Assembly: GCF_013304825.1 (NCBI RefSeq)
Contig: NZ_JAAWUO010000007.1
Span: 62,001-126,000 of the forward strand
From: Blautia schinkii
GTDB lineage: Bacteria; Bacillota; Clostridia; Lachnospirales; Lachnospiraceae
DNA length: 64,000 nucleotides
Direction of reading: 5' to 3'
Below are positions 35,617 through 44,938 of this stretch, piece by piece. Each line of letters opens with the position of its first letter. The first letter of the stretch is position 1. The notes under the pieces are model-generated. The model saw only the letters and a list, made by a program, of their open reading frames with translations. It had not been told where the DNA came from and did not search any database. The translations under genes and the position numbers were made by a program.

Positions 35617-36651
35617 ATGACAATTATCGTTACCGGCGGTGCCGGATTTATCGGAAGCAATTTTATTTTTCATATGATGGAGGCTCATCCTGACTATCGC
35701 ATCGTATGCCTGGACTGCCTGACTTATGCAGGAAATCTTTCCACTCTTGCACCGGTTATGGACAAACCGAATTTCCGCTTCGTAAAGGAAAGCATCACAG
35801 ACCGTGATGCGGTTTACAAACTCTTCGAAGAAGAGCATCCGGACATCGTAGTAAACTTCGCAGCTGAGAGCCACGTAGACCGTTCCATCGAGAACCCGGA
35901 AGTATTCCTTGACACAAACATCAAAGGTACTGCTGTTCTTATGGATGCCTGCCGTAAATACGGTATCCAGCGTTATCATCAGGTTTCCACTGATGAGGTT
36001 TACGGAGATCTTCCGCTTGACAGACCGGACCTTTTCTTTACAGAGGAAACTCCGATCCACACAAGCAGCCCGTACAGCTCTTCCAAAGCCGGTGCTGACC
36101 TTCTTGTTCTTGCTTACCACAGAACATACGGCCTGCCTGTAACCATCAGTCGCTGCTCCAACAACTATGGTCCGTATCACTTCCCGGAAAAGCTGATTCC
36201 TCTTATGATTGCCAATGCACTGAATGACAAGCCTCTTCCTGTTTACGGAAAAGGTGAGAACGTCCGTGACTGGCTCTATGTTGAAGACCACTGCCGCGCT
36301 ATTGACCTGATCATCCACAAAGGACGCGTAGGTGAGGTTTACAACGTAGGTGGACATAATGAGATGAAAAATATCGACATCGTTAAACTGATCTGCAAAG
36401 AGCTCGGCAAACCTGAGAGCCTGATCACACATGTAGCTGACCGTAAAGGTCATGATATGCGTTACGCTATCGATCCGACCAAGATCCACAACGAACTTGG
36501 ATGGCTCCCTGAAACAAAATTCGCAGACGGTATCAAAAAGACGATCAAATGGTACCTTGATAATAAAGAGTGGTGGGAAACTATCATCTCCGGCGAGTAC
36601 CAGAACTACTACGAAAAAATGTATGGAAACCGTGAGGAGGTTAAAGCATGA
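35617..36651 (+). CDS. rfbB: dTDP-glucose 4,6-dehydratase
   Basis: A 344-residue short-chain dehydrogenase family enzyme. The NAD motif is TGGAGFIGSNF; the active site is STDEVYGDL and YSSSKAGADLLVLAYHRTYG (Tyr-x3-Lys). It produces dTDP-4-keto-6-deoxyglucose. It overlaps rmlD by ATGA. No rmlC (3,5-epimerase) is adjacent, so rhamnose as product depends on an epimerase elsewhere. Confidence 0.97.
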   Translation: MTIIVTGGAGFIGSNFIFHMMEAHPDYRIVCLDCLTYAGNLSTLAPVMDKPNFRFVKESITDRDAVYKLFEEEHPDIVVNFAAESHVDRSIENPEVFLDTNIKGTAVLMDACRKYGIQRYHQVSTDEVYGDLPLDRPDLFFTEETPIHTSSPYSSSKAGADLLVLAYHRTYGLPVTISRCSNNYGPYHFPEKLIPLMIANALNDKPLPVYGKGENVRDWLYVEDHCRAIDLIIHKGRVGEVYNVGGHNEMKNIDIVKLICKELGKPESLITHVADRKGHDMRYAIDPTKIHNELGWLPETKFADGIKKTIKWYLDNKEWWETIISGEYQNYYEKMYGNREEVKA

Positions 36652-37580
36652 AATTTTTCGTAACAGGCGTTGGCGGCCAGCTTGGCCATGACGTAATGAA
36701 TGAACTCTCCGGACGTGGCCATGAAGGTGTAGGAAGTGACATCGCTCCTTCCTACAGCGGCATTGCTGACGGTACACCAGTTACTGCCATGCCGTATGTA
36801 CAGCTTGATATCACAGATAAAGATGCTGTCGCAAAAGTGATCCGCGAAGTGAGGCCGGACGCTGTGGTACACTGTGCCGCATGGACAGCTGTAGACGCTG
36901 CCGAGGATGAGGAGAACCGCGAAAAAGTACGTCTTGTCAATGTTGTGGGAACCCAGAACATTGCAGATATCTGCAAAGAGCTTGGCATTAAGATGATGTA
37001 CATTTCCACTGACTATGTTTTCGATGGTCAGGGAACTGCTCCATGGGATCCTGACTGCAAGGACTACGCCCCACAGAACGTATACGGCCAGACTAAACTG
37101 GACGGCGAGCTTGCTGTATCCGGCACTGTAGATAAATTCTTTATCGTGCGTATTGCCTGGGTATTCGGCAAAAATGGCAAGAACTTCATCCGTACCATGG
37201 TAAACCTCGGAAAAACTCATGACAAACTTACTGTTGTCAGCGACCAGATCGGTACACCAACCTATACCTTCGACCTTGCCCGCCTTCTGGTAGACATGCT
37301 GGAAACAGAAAAATATGGCTACTATCACGCAACCAACGAAGGCGGCTACATCAGCTGGTATGATTTCACAAAAGAAATCTTCCGCCAGGCTGCTGCCCTC
37401 GGCCACAAAGAATACGAGAAAGTAGAAGTTTCTCCTGTCACAACTGCAGAATACGGCGTATCCAAAGCAGTCAGACCATTTAACAGCCGCCTGGATAAGT
37501 CCAAACTTATGAAAAACGGCTTCCAGCCCCTTCCTACATGGCAGGACGCACTGGAGAGATATCTGAAAGAAATTCTGTAA
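36648..37580 (+). CDS. rfbD: dTDP-4-dehydrorhamnose reductase
   Basis: A 310-residue RmlD-type reductase. It starts MKFFVTGVGGQLGHDVMNEL. Active-site residues are in STDYVFDGQG and YGQTKLDGE (Tyr-x3-Lys). GWVFG-like IAWVFGKNGKNF and the WQDALERYL end are typical. It reduces the 4-keto group to give dTDP-L-rhamnose when paired with RmlC. Its ATG overlaps the rmlB stop. A terminator follows at 37602. Confidence 0.95.
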   Translation: MKFFVTGVGGQLGHDVMNELSGRGHEGVGSDIAPSYSGIADGTPVTAMPYVQLDITDKDAVAKVIREVRPDAVVHCAAWTAVDAAEDEENREKVRLVNVVGTQNIADICKELGIKMMYISTDYVFDGQGTAPWDPDCKDYAPQNVYGQTKLDGELAVSGTVDKFFIVRIAWVFGKNGKNFIRTMVNLGKTHDKLTVVSDQIGTPTYTFDLARLLVDMLETEKYGYYHATNEGGYISWYDFTKEIFRQAAALGHKEYEKVEVSPVTTAEYGVSKAVRPFNSRLDKSKLMKNGFQPLPTWQDALERYLKEIL

Positions 37581-37601
37581 TACGTATACAATAATATAAA
37601 T

Positions 37602-37636
37602 ACAGCCCGGGAAATTATTTGTGCTTCCCGGGCTGT
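37602..37636. terminator. Bidirectional terminator after rmlABD
   Basis: A 12-bp perfect stem ACAGCCCGGGAA (37602-37613) with 37625-37636 and T-rich flanks both ways. It also closes the LCP gene on the other strand. Confidence 0.88.
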
Positions 37637-37718
37637 TGTATTATTGTTATCTAATTTATCTAATTTTATGATTTCTTTAATGCAGCCTTACGCTATTACC
37701 ATCCACGCTACATTTATA

Positions 37719-39341
37719 TTACTGCTGCACAGTACCATCTGCCGGCTGTGTCTCTGCACTGCCGTCCTGTGTGGCATTGGCTGTTTCTCCCTGAGCAGCA
37801 GCTGTGCTGCCTTCTGCTGTTGCCTGCACATCATTATCTGCTGCAGCGGCTGCAGATGTAGCTGCATCAGCCTCTTCCTGAGAAACAGACTCTCCATTAC
37901 GAACCTTCTTCATCATCTCTTCAGCCTTCTGAACTGTAGACTCATCCGGAATCATAACATAAGCTTTCTGACTCATGGAGTACGGCTTCTGTGTATCACC
38001 GCTGCCATCTACACTGTAGCTTACAATATTCCAGGAACCACCATTATTCAGCTGCTGCTGAAGCAGTCTCGCGATCTCCTCATAAGAGATATTTGTCTCA
38101 AAGCATCCCTGAATGCTGGAAAGAACAGATGAATAATTTTTCAGAAGCTCCGGTGAAAGAGCCTTGTTGATCACACCCTTGATAACAGCCATCTGGTTCT
38201 TACCTCGCTGACGGTCTCCCTCAGTAAAAGCATAACGCTCACGGCTGAACACCAGTGCCTGCTCACCATTCAGTAAGTTCTCCCCCTGGTTAAAATGATA
38301 TCCTGTCTCATTCTTGGAATCAAAATCATAATCAGAATAAACAGTAACACCGCCCAGTGCATCGATCAGCTGCTCAAAACCTGCAAAGTTGATCCTGAAA
38401 TAATAATTGATATCCTCATTATAAAGCATTCCAAGAGTATCCATACATACATTGATGCCATAGATACCAGCATGTGTCAGCTTATCCTTCTGTCCTCCTG
38501 AAATAGAAAGCGGAACAAAATAATCACGAGGTGTAGAAACAAGCAGTACCTGTCTTGTATTTGTATTCACAGTTGCAATAATATTGGAATCGCTTCGGCT
38601 CTTCGCCACAAGACCACTTCGGCTGTCAATACCACTGATAAAGATCGTATATACAGAACCATCATTGGTATTCTGTGCTGTCTCATTCTCAGTCTCCTGC
38701 GGTTCGATAGTTGTCTCTACCTTCTTCACTGTCAGCTCTTTGATTCTTGAAGAAACATCGGAATATCCATCCATCTCTTCAATAACGCTTAAATATGCAC
38801 TGTTCAGTACGATCGCACCTGTCTGGCCATTCAGAAGCCCGTCTACAAGCTCTGTAAGTCCTGTATACTCCTGAACCTGAACACTCTTGCCAACCTCAGA
38901 ATCAACTTCCTGAATCGCCTTATCAGAGTTCTCTCTGTCAAGATCTGTCAGCACACCATACACATAATCTGCTGTAGCGGCAACAGAATCCGCGGCATCA
39001 TCTGCACGGACATAAATACCAACCTCAGTCACCTCAGTATTTACACCGGAAATCCCTGCAAGTGCGGAATGTGTCTTATAAATATACATACTTCCAAGAA
39101 TGAACACAGCCGCAAAAACAGCTGCCAGCATCACACCTACAACAAACCTTATCTTACCATCAGTACTCCAGACAAGAGCCCCAACGATCAAAATCAGCAC
39201 CAGCATAAACAAACCAATACCAGCCAGGAACTTGGTCGGGACTACTTTCATATTCAGGAGCATAACTGCAAACACGATCGCAGCGATCAAAACCAACAGC
39301 GTCACGATCATCCCCGGGATATGCTTACCCATTTTTCTCAT
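37719..39341 (-). CDS. LytR-CpsA-Psr family (LCP) cell-wall ligase
   Basis: A 540-residue membrane protein. Three N-terminal helices are at about residues 10-30, 40-60 and 65-90. The extracellular part carries an accessory domain (about 100-200). The LCP catalytic domain (about 230-400) has DSRSG, the conserved arginines of STPRDYFVPL, and GDRQRGKNQMAVI. The last 65 residues are Ala/Thr/Gln/Asp-rich and low complexity. LCP enzymes transfer undecaprenyl-linked teichoic acid or capsule chains to peptidoglycan. The neighbouring polysaccharide genes fit this. SD GGAGG lies before the ATG at 39341. The promoter at 39390-39418 drives it as a single gene. Confidence 0.93.
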   Translation of the reverse strand: MRKMGKHIPGMIVTLLVLIAAIVFAVMLLNMKVVPTKFLAGIGLFMLVLILIVGALVWSTDGKIRFVVGVMLAAVFAAVFILGSMYIYKTHSALAGISGVNTEVTEVGIYVRADDAADSVAATADYVYGVLTDLDRENSDKAIQEVDSEVGKSVQVQEYTGLTELVDGLLNGQTGAIVLNSAYLSVIEEMDGYSDVSSRIKELTVKKVETTIEPQETENETAQNTNDGSVYTIFISGIDSRSGLVAKSRSDSNIIATVNTNTRQVLLVSTPRDYFVPLSISGGQKDKLTHAGIYGINVCMDTLGMLYNEDINYYFRINFAGFEQLIDALGGVTVYSDYDFDSKNETGYHFNQGENLLNGEQALVFSRERYAFTEGDRQRGKNQMAVIKGVINKALSPELLKNYSSVLSSIQGCFETNISYEEIARLLQQQLNNGGSWNIVSYSVDGSGDTQKPYSMSQKAYVMIPDESTVQKAEEMMKKVRNGESVSQEEADAATSAAAAADNDVQATAEGSTAAAQGETANATQDGSAETQPADGTVQQ

Positions 39342-39389
39342 ATGCAAACCTCCATTTTTGTCTTAGTGTTTAAGTTAAACATCTTCATT

Positions 39390-39418
39390 ATTTTACGCTT
39401 TTTTTGAGGTAAAAGCAA
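39390..39418 (-). promoter_or_regulatory. LCP gene promoter
   Basis: On the minus strand TTGCTT (39413-39418) and TAAAAT (39390-39395) with a 17-bp spacer. Confidence 0.5.
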
Positions 39419-39457
39419 GGAATATTAATATTGTAATTATTCGCTGCAAATCTTTGA

Positions 39458-40909
39458 CTACGGTACCCAGTTTTTAAATGATGCCCAGTTGTCTTTCGCA
39501 GCTGCTTTCATCTTTTCTGCTTCTTTCTTACATAAAGCATCTCCATACTCTGCTGCATTTTCATAACATACTGCTGAATATGTATAAAGGACAAATTCTT
39601 TTGCAGACTGTTCTTCCTTCTGCAATTTATCAAGTTCCCTGTATTTTTGTTTCTCGTATACTTCATCTGCAAACTCTCTCAGAAGCAAAGCTGCGCCCTT
39701 ATAGCATTCTTCCTTCACTGACTTTCTGCTTACTCCATGCCGTAATGCACTCATATAAATATCTGTGCCTCTAAGGCAGGCAATTCCTATCGTTCTTTCT
39801 GTTATATTAACACCTCCGCAAGACTCCAAAAATTCATCTATAGAACTACTGTAAGTCTTACCCAATTTCAAAAGAATACTTCCATTTGCGTTATCATTTA
39901 TCGAAAGATTTCTTTCTTTTAAAGTCACATTTCTAAAACTTTCCAGATCATATACTTCCATATCAGTATATAGCCATCGATCTATCTCTTTAAAATGTTC
40001 ATTATCAATCCATTGTACACAAAAATTCTTTGCTTCAGATAATGCATTTTCTAGACTAACAATTTCATCCATTTGCAGATCACTCAGATATAAATTCCAT
40101 AACAGATTAAATGCCTCTTCTGTTTCATCAACCTCCTCTTCTTCATTTGTTTCCTCTTCAGCTATTACTTCTGTTCTCTCTTCAGTTTTTCCCTTTTGTT
40201 TCTGTTCAGCTTTGTAACTATCGGCATTATCTTTATTCGCCATATTATCGCCTTGTTCTATTGTTTCAGATGCATCTAAATTATTAAATCCTACTATTGC
40301 CACATTTAGACCAACTACAAAAACAGCTAGTCCTATCGCCCTGCGCACAATTCTTTTTACCCTATTTTGAAATGCAAATAAATCCTGGATACATTCCCAA
40401 GATGCTGCTTTTCTTTCTTTTTGACATTCTATTTCATATTGTGTGAAACCTATATCCTCCTGAAAAATTCCTTTCCTAATTTTCTCATTTTTAAAATGGA
40501 TAATTATTTCACAGTTTAATATTCTGTTTTTCCATTTACCAATACTTTTTTTAGAAATTTTTTCTATTATATGCTCAATCTCTTTTAGTATAAATATCCC
40601 CAACAACAATATAGCTAAACTCTTCCAAATATTCTTTACCAATACCCCCGCCAGCAGCTGTAATCCTCCTGCCGGCAGAACAGCAATCCACTCCAAATAT
40701 TTAGATTTCCAATCTTCCTCATCTGATTTTTCATTTTTTTTGGCTTTTTTTCTAAGCACGTTTGTTTTTTTGTTAATCGCGTCGATTTTTGCAGTTTTAA
40801 GCATCTCTAATTTTGGATCATTTTGTTCTATTTTGGTATCATGACAATCTGCACATGGAGTTTTATATTCTTTTTCATCTATACATTTATTTCCATTAAC
40901 ATTTGCCAT
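39458..40909 (-). CDS. Membrane protein of unknown function in the accessory island
   Basis: A 483-residue protein that I do not recognise. The N-terminus has a Cys cluster (C9, then CADCHD at about 19-24) that could bind metal, then a Lys-rich helix. Hydrophobic segments lie at about residues 73-110 (one or two helices) and 190-210. Residues 213-270 are a highly charged linker (EEETNEEEEVDETEEAF). The last 210 residues form a helical soluble domain with scattered cysteines, and the stretch 337-402 recalls a helical repeat. It is AT-rich and divergent from the nitrilase operon, separated by 179 bp. It may belong with that operon or be an independent accessory gene. Confidence 0.7.
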   Translation of the reverse strand: MANVNGNKCIDEKEYKTPCADCHDTKIEQNDPKLEMLKTAKIDAINKKTNVLRKKAKKNEKSDEEDWKSKYLEWIAVLPAGGLQLLAGVLVKNIWKSLAILLLGIFILKEIEHIIEKISKKSIGKWKNRILNCEIIIHFKNEKIRKGIFQEDIGFTQYEIECQKERKAASWECIQDLFAFQNRVKRIVRRAIGLAVFVVGLNVAIVGFNNLDASETIEQGDNMANKDNADSYKAEQKQKGKTEERTEVIAEEETNEEEEVDETEEAFNLLWNLYLSDLQMDEIVSLENALSEAKNFCVQWIDNEHFKEIDRWLYTDMEVYDLESFRNVTLKERNLSINDNANGSILLKLGKTYSSSIDEFLESCGGVNITERTIGIACLRGTDIYMSALRHGVSRKSVKEECYKGAALLLREFADEVYEKQKYRELDKLQKEEQSAKEFVLYTYSAVCYENAAEYGDALCKKEAEKMKAAAKDNWASFKNWVP

Positions 40910-41035
40910 ATTTTTCCTTCTTCATTTATATTTAAAAAACCCATATTTCAAACTGACATATACTGATATGATAGCACAATATTCCCCTTTTATCAATTAA
41001 CATCTTATTAAATTGAACTGAAATTGAAGTGTTTG

Positions 41036-41064
41036 TTGTCAATCTCAATTTATTATGCTATAAT
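41036..41064 (+). promoter_or_regulatory. Near-consensus promoter of the nitrilase-like operon
   Basis: TTGTCA (41036-41041), a 17-bp spacer, and extended TGCTATAAT (-10 at 41059-41064). The SD GGAGGTG is at 41076-41082. Expression is probably constitutive unless repressed by the winged-helix protein of the operon. Confidence 0.75.
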
Positions 41065-41088
41065 GAAGTAAATTTGGAGGTGAAAGAA

Positions 41089-42588
41089 ATGACATCTACT
41101 CAATCCGCCCAGAAATATATGAACATTATGGCAATAGCACTACAGATAGTCAATAATATCCCCCAAATGTTCAACCAACTATTTGCAGCTCAGGATTATG
41201 AAGAAGTTTCAAGTTTTGTAACAACATCCTTAGATGCTTATTGGAGTGATGATAATAACTCCTTCCTGCATAATCTTGAAGATTTTTTACAAACTATCCA
41301 GAAAGAAAAAGACTTAAATCGCCAGCAAATCATGGCTATTGCCTTTTGCCTGTGGTTAGATTTCCGGATAACCTATACCAGAAACGAGAATAATACAGCC
41401 GGAAACCGTATATATTTTTCACTTACTAGTCTTGTATCAGTATCTGAGAATAATTATGCAGTTATAGATTCCCTAAACACCAATTACAATGAAACTGGAA
41501 TCTGGATCAATCCCAAATTTCCAATTGCAACACCGCATATCATTCGTAATGAAGAACTTTTTGAAAAAAATATTTCCAATAGAGACATTTTTGAAGGTAT
41601 AAATGGCTTGCTTAAACATTGCAGCTATGTCTCATATGACAATAAAAACATTATAAAAAACATAATTATATCTGATACTTTTTTAACTGAAAAAGACGAC
41701 TGTTCCTTTTCCATTGGGTTTTCTCCAATATCTGATCGTAAAGATCTATTACAACTTGAAGATCAGCCAATAGAACGCAACGGTATAAAATATAATGGAG
41801 AACTCGTCAAGCCACTGAACCACGCTGAAGAACTACTAGAACGGCTTAAAAATGACTGGAATTTAGCCGGAGATATGAATGTCGATATTTTTTTCACACC
41901 AGAACTGTTAGGAACTTCTCTTTCCGAGAAAAATGATGGCGAATATAATTCCTTTCTATGGGAATGTTCCAATTTGAGATTAGCATCTGGCAAAAATGTT
42001 CCATTGTTAACTATCCTCCCCAGCTACTGGTCAGATAATTATAATCGTTCCACTATTGTCAGTTTAGACGGGCAGATTATCGGTCATCAGGAAAAGCATA
42101 TTCCTTTCGTTGATAAAAAAAACCACAAAATGGAAGCTCTCGCGGAAATCCAAGAATGGTCTACTGTACTGATCCATATTCCGAATGTCCATAGAATCGC
42201 TATTGTAATATGCGCAGAATTTTTATCTGATCAGGATCGAATCCAAAAATTTCTATGTGGAAGTTTGGGTGCAACGCTACTGATCGTACCTTCTTATTCC
42301 AGAGGTGAACAGGATTTTATCAATGCTTTACCTGCTTTAAAATGTTACGGAACTACCATTATATGGGGTAACTGCTGTGGAGCAGTTGCTTCCAACGAAA
42401 AAGCTATTGGTGGATGTGGAATTGCAGGTACAACACAAACCATCACTTTTGGCAGTAAATGTAGCTGTAACTTCTCATGCCAAAATATAAAGGCTTGTGT
42501 TTTTAAAGTTAAAATCCCTCTGGATTTCGAACTTTCAAAAACAACCGAATCTTTTACAAAAGAAAATATAACTCATAATATCCAATGA
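41089..42588 (+). CDS. Nitrilase-superfamily protein with an extra N-terminal domain
   Basis: A 499-residue protein. The C-terminal half (about 230-480) is a carbon-nitrogen-hydrolase fold with all three catalytic residues in place. These are Glu in FFTPELLGTS (residue 272), Lys in HQEKHIPF (336) and Cys in IAIVICAEFLSD (375), followed by LIVPSYSRGEQ and WGNCCGA. The N-terminal half (about 1-220) is unlike any nitrilase domain I know. Nitrilases hydrolyse nitriles or amides or transfer the acyl group; a nitrilase domain is also fused to reverse transcriptase in class 1 DRT antiphage systems. The start at 41089 is set by GGAGGTG; the ORF opens earlier at 41029, inside the promoter. First gene of a tight three-gene operon with its own promoter and terminator. 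Confidence 0.82.
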   Translation: MTSTQSAQKYMNIMAIALQIVNNIPQMFNQLFAAQDYEEVSSFVTTSLDAYWSDDNNSFLHNLEDFLQTIQKEKDLNRQQIMAIAFCLWLDFRITYTRNENNTAGNRIYFSLTSLVSVSENNYAVIDSLNTNYNETGIWINPKFPIATPHIIRNEELFEKNISNRDIFEGINGLLKHCSYVSYDNKNIIKNIIISDTFLTEKDDCSFSIGFSPISDRKDLLQLEDQPIERNGIKYNGELVKPLNHAEELLERLKNDWNLAGDMNVDIFFTPELLGTSLSEKNDGEYNSFLWECSNLRLASGKNVPLLTILPSYWSDNYNRSTIVSLDGQIIGHQEKHIPFVDKKNHKMEALAEIQEWSTVLIHIPNVHRIAIVICAEFLSDQDRIQKFLCGSLGATLLIVPSYSRGEQDFINALPALKCYGTTIIWGNCCGAVASNEKAIGGCGIAGTTQTITFGSKCSCNFSCQNIKACVFKVKIPLDFELSKTTESFTKENITHNIQ

Positions 42589-42639
42589 AAGATTCGAATA
42601 AATTTATATCATCAATCACTTAAAAAGGAGGAAAATTTT

Positions 42640-43545
42640 ATGCGCAAAGAAATCTGGATGCATACCCAAACAAATCTATCAGAATCTTTGGAGAAACAAG
42701 AATACACTACTCTAATCCAATATGCCTCTGATAATAAGGAATATGTTATAAACGAATGGTATAATTCCGATAATTCTTCACTTAGCCAAATCCTTCGTTA
42801 CGGAAACTCACAATTGAATTATTTTGAACATCACTTACCAACGGCATCAAAAGAGGATGCTATTTTTCAATTAGGAACTTTAATGGGCGTCATAAAAACA
42901 TTCAAAGATTTTCTACATGAAAAACAGCAAGAAAATCTGACAGCCCAAATTTACCAAAAACAGGTTTTATCTGTTAAGCATTTAAAAGATATTATTTTGC
43001 TATTAGAAGCCCATGGAATTATGAGTCATTCAGAAATATGCAAAAATTTAGATTTAAAAGAATCTACCTTATCGGAAATAATGAAAAAAGCAGCTTCTAC
43101 TAATCTTATAATATCCAGTAAAGCTGGCAAATATAAATTATATAGATTAAGCGATAATGGCAGATATTTAAGCCGACAATTACGAGCCAAAACAACAGTA
43201 TCTACAAATAGAGATGAATTATTAAAACAACTGAAATTCCACCTAAAAGCATCAGCATCTGAAAATTCCTTTAAAGATACTATAAAAAAACTATTGGAAT
43301 ACAATGACCCCAATATCAAAAATGAAATTACAAACATAAAAATTGCTCCTGGCAACACCATTACCGTTCTTCATACTCCTGATAAAACAATACAAAAAGA
43401 GCGCTACGAAATAACTGGTATCCCGATAAACAGTAAAGAAGACAACGGTGGTGATGTGACCTTAATGGCTCGAAAAATAAAATATGATTTTGATGCACTG
43501 GACGATATAAAAAATATTATTTATGAAGAAAAGGATTTAGCATAA
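42640..43545 (+). CDS. Winged-helix protein, second gene of the nitrilase operon
   Basis: A 301-residue protein. A helical N-terminal region (about 1-105) precedes a winged helix-turn-helix at about 112-182 (LEAHGIMSHSEICKNLDLKESTLSEIMKKAASTNLI followed by the wing KAGKYKLYRLSDNGRYLSRQL, MarR/ArsR-like). The C-terminal 100 residues form an unassigned domain. It could be a repressor of its own operon or, given the extra domains, a DNA-recognition component. SD AAAGGAGG before the ATG. It overlaps the third gene by one base (TAATG). Confidence 0.78.
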   Translation: MRKEIWMHTQTNLSESLEKQEYTTLIQYASDNKEYVINEWYNSDNSSLSQILRYGNSQLNYFEHHLPTASKEDAIFQLGTLMGVIKTFKDFLHEKQQENLTAQIYQKQVLSVKHLKDIILLLEAHGIMSHSEICKNLDLKESTLSEIMKKAASTNLIISSKAGKYKLYRLSDNGRYLSRQLRAKTTVSTNRDELLKQLKFHLKASASENSFKDTIKKLLEYNDPNIKNEITNIKIAPGNTITVLHTPDKTIQKERYEITGIPINSKEDNGGDVTLMARKIKYDFDALDDIKNIIYEEKDLA

Positions 43546-44183
43546 TGAAAAATGTAAGAGAAATGATTCAAATTAAATGCAGTAACGCAACTGGTAATAT
43601 CTATGATATATATTATGCTTTATATATGGATTTTTTATCAGAATCACAGCTTGATAACCCTGCTTCTATTTTGCAGGAATTATTAGAAGAGGTATCTCGG
43701 TATAAATTTGAAGATGATAAAAATTACAAATATATCGCTGAGACAGATATCGAAGAAACTCAGAACCACTATTTTTCTTTATTAAGTGCATATATCCATA
43801 GCCTCACACTAGATAATTTAAATGAACAAGATTTTTATTCTAAAATTTATAATGTGGTATTTAAATCTGATATATTTCCACAGGACATAAAATCTCAGTC
43901 CATTTTATTATATTTTTTGGCTGAAAAAATCCCTGAAATTCCATATTTTCAGGCAACCAACCTATTAAAAATGCCTGCGGAGGAATACAAAGCAACTATC
44001 CAACGTTTAAATCCTCAAATCGAAAAAATCATAAATATTTTAAACCGAAGATTTGCAACCCGGACAGAAGAAGCCTCGCAAATATATGAAATAATATCTT
44101 CTATCGAGGATAAAAAAGATAAAATCGTCCTTCTCGCTGTATATACTAATATTATTCAGCGGAATATAAATAATAGACAGTAA
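43545..44183 (+). CDS. Alpha-helical protein of unknown function, third gene of the nitrilase operon
   Basis: A 212-residue, Asn/Ile-rich, probably all-helical soluble protein that I do not recognise. It has no signal peptide, membrane helix or obvious catalytic motif. Its ATG overlaps the stop of the winged-helix gene, so translation is likely coupled and the stoichiometry fixed. It is followed immediately by a terminator. It behaves as an obligatory partner of the two upstream genes. Confidence 0.75.
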   Translation: MKNVREMIQIKCSNATGNIYDIYYALYMDFLSESQLDNPASILQELLEEVSRYKFEDDKNYKYIAETDIEETQNHYFSLLSAYIHSLTLDNLNEQDFYSKIYNVVFKSDIFPQDIKSQSILLYFLAEKIPEIPYFQATNLLKMPAEEYKATIQRLNPQIEKIINILNRRFATRTEEASQIYEIISSIEDKKDKIVLLAVYTNIIQRNINNRQ

Positions 44184-44187
44184 TATA

Positions 44188-44221
44188 TGTAAGTGCCCCA
44201 AACAATTTTGAGGCACTTACA
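44188..44221 (+). terminator. Terminator of the nitrilase operon
   Basis: A 10-bp perfect stem TGTAAGTGCC (44188-44197) with GGCACTTACA (44212-44221), extended by CCAAA/TTTTG inside, then CATTTTTAA. Confidence 0.85.
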
Positions 44222-44230
44222 CATTTTTAA

Positions 44231-44826
44231 TTATAATCTGGTATATTTAGAAATATTCTCAACAACCACTCTACATCTATTTTTACAGAAAGCAATTCCA
44301 TATGCCAGAATCTTATTTCGGCTATCATTACGCAGATGCTCATCATATCTTCGTTCTTTTATCTGATTCATAGCCCTCTCACATGCCTTCTCCAAACCGG
44401 CAAATGTCTGTACATACTTCAGTTCAATAATGATCCCTGCATCCGTATACCTCCGGTTCCATCAAAATATCTGCAAAACCATCTCCAAACTCCACATTGG
44501 ACTGAACCAGCCAGTTTGGATCACTTCGTAAAAGTCCCAGAAGAATTCCATGGTAAAAAATCTCTTTCTCACCATCTCGTGCTTTTTTATCAAAAATACT
44601 GATCGTCTTCCCAAGAATGCTTCTCTGCCCACCAGCTCTGTCAGATGATATCTCGCATCCTCAAATGTAAACCCGTCTACATTCTGCAATGAGAGAAATA
44701 ACACAGGAACCTTCCCCCACTGCTCAAGAAGCTGTTCATCAGCCTTGTCTTATCAACATAATAAAATCCAGCCTGCCGGATCTCCTGGAAGTTCTCAATT
44801 CCTACCGGCAGCTTCCATCTTCTCAT
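44231..44826 (-). pseudogene. Remnant of an AAA-ATPase-like / PD-(D/E)XK protein
   Basis: Starting at an ATG at 44826 the minus strand reads KLPVGIENFQEIRQAGFYYV, then DKTRL, the family N-terminus. It then shifts frame near 44735. The Walker A region is deleted. Pieces NVDGFTFEDARYHLTELVGREA and, in another frame, GDGFADILMEP and IIELKYVQTFAGLEKA (the nuclease-fold part) and KNRCRVV follow, ending at a stop at 44231-44233. Several frameshifts and deletions leave it non-functional. Members of this family (AAA-ATPase-like with C-terminal DUF1703) often occur as many diverged copies in gut Clostridia and Bacteroidetes. Confidence 0.85.
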
Positions 44827-44938
44827 AGCCCGTGCTCCACTCCTCTCCCAAATAACAGATTTATTTCAGATTAGCACAACACGATCTCTTTGTCTATGGA
44901 TTTATTTCGACAAGCTTGGACAAGACATCCCCGTCCTC

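Noticed and set aside
35518..36777. A 419-codon minus-strand ORF opposite rmlB
   Set aside because: Shadow of rmlB, which has full motif support on the plus strand.
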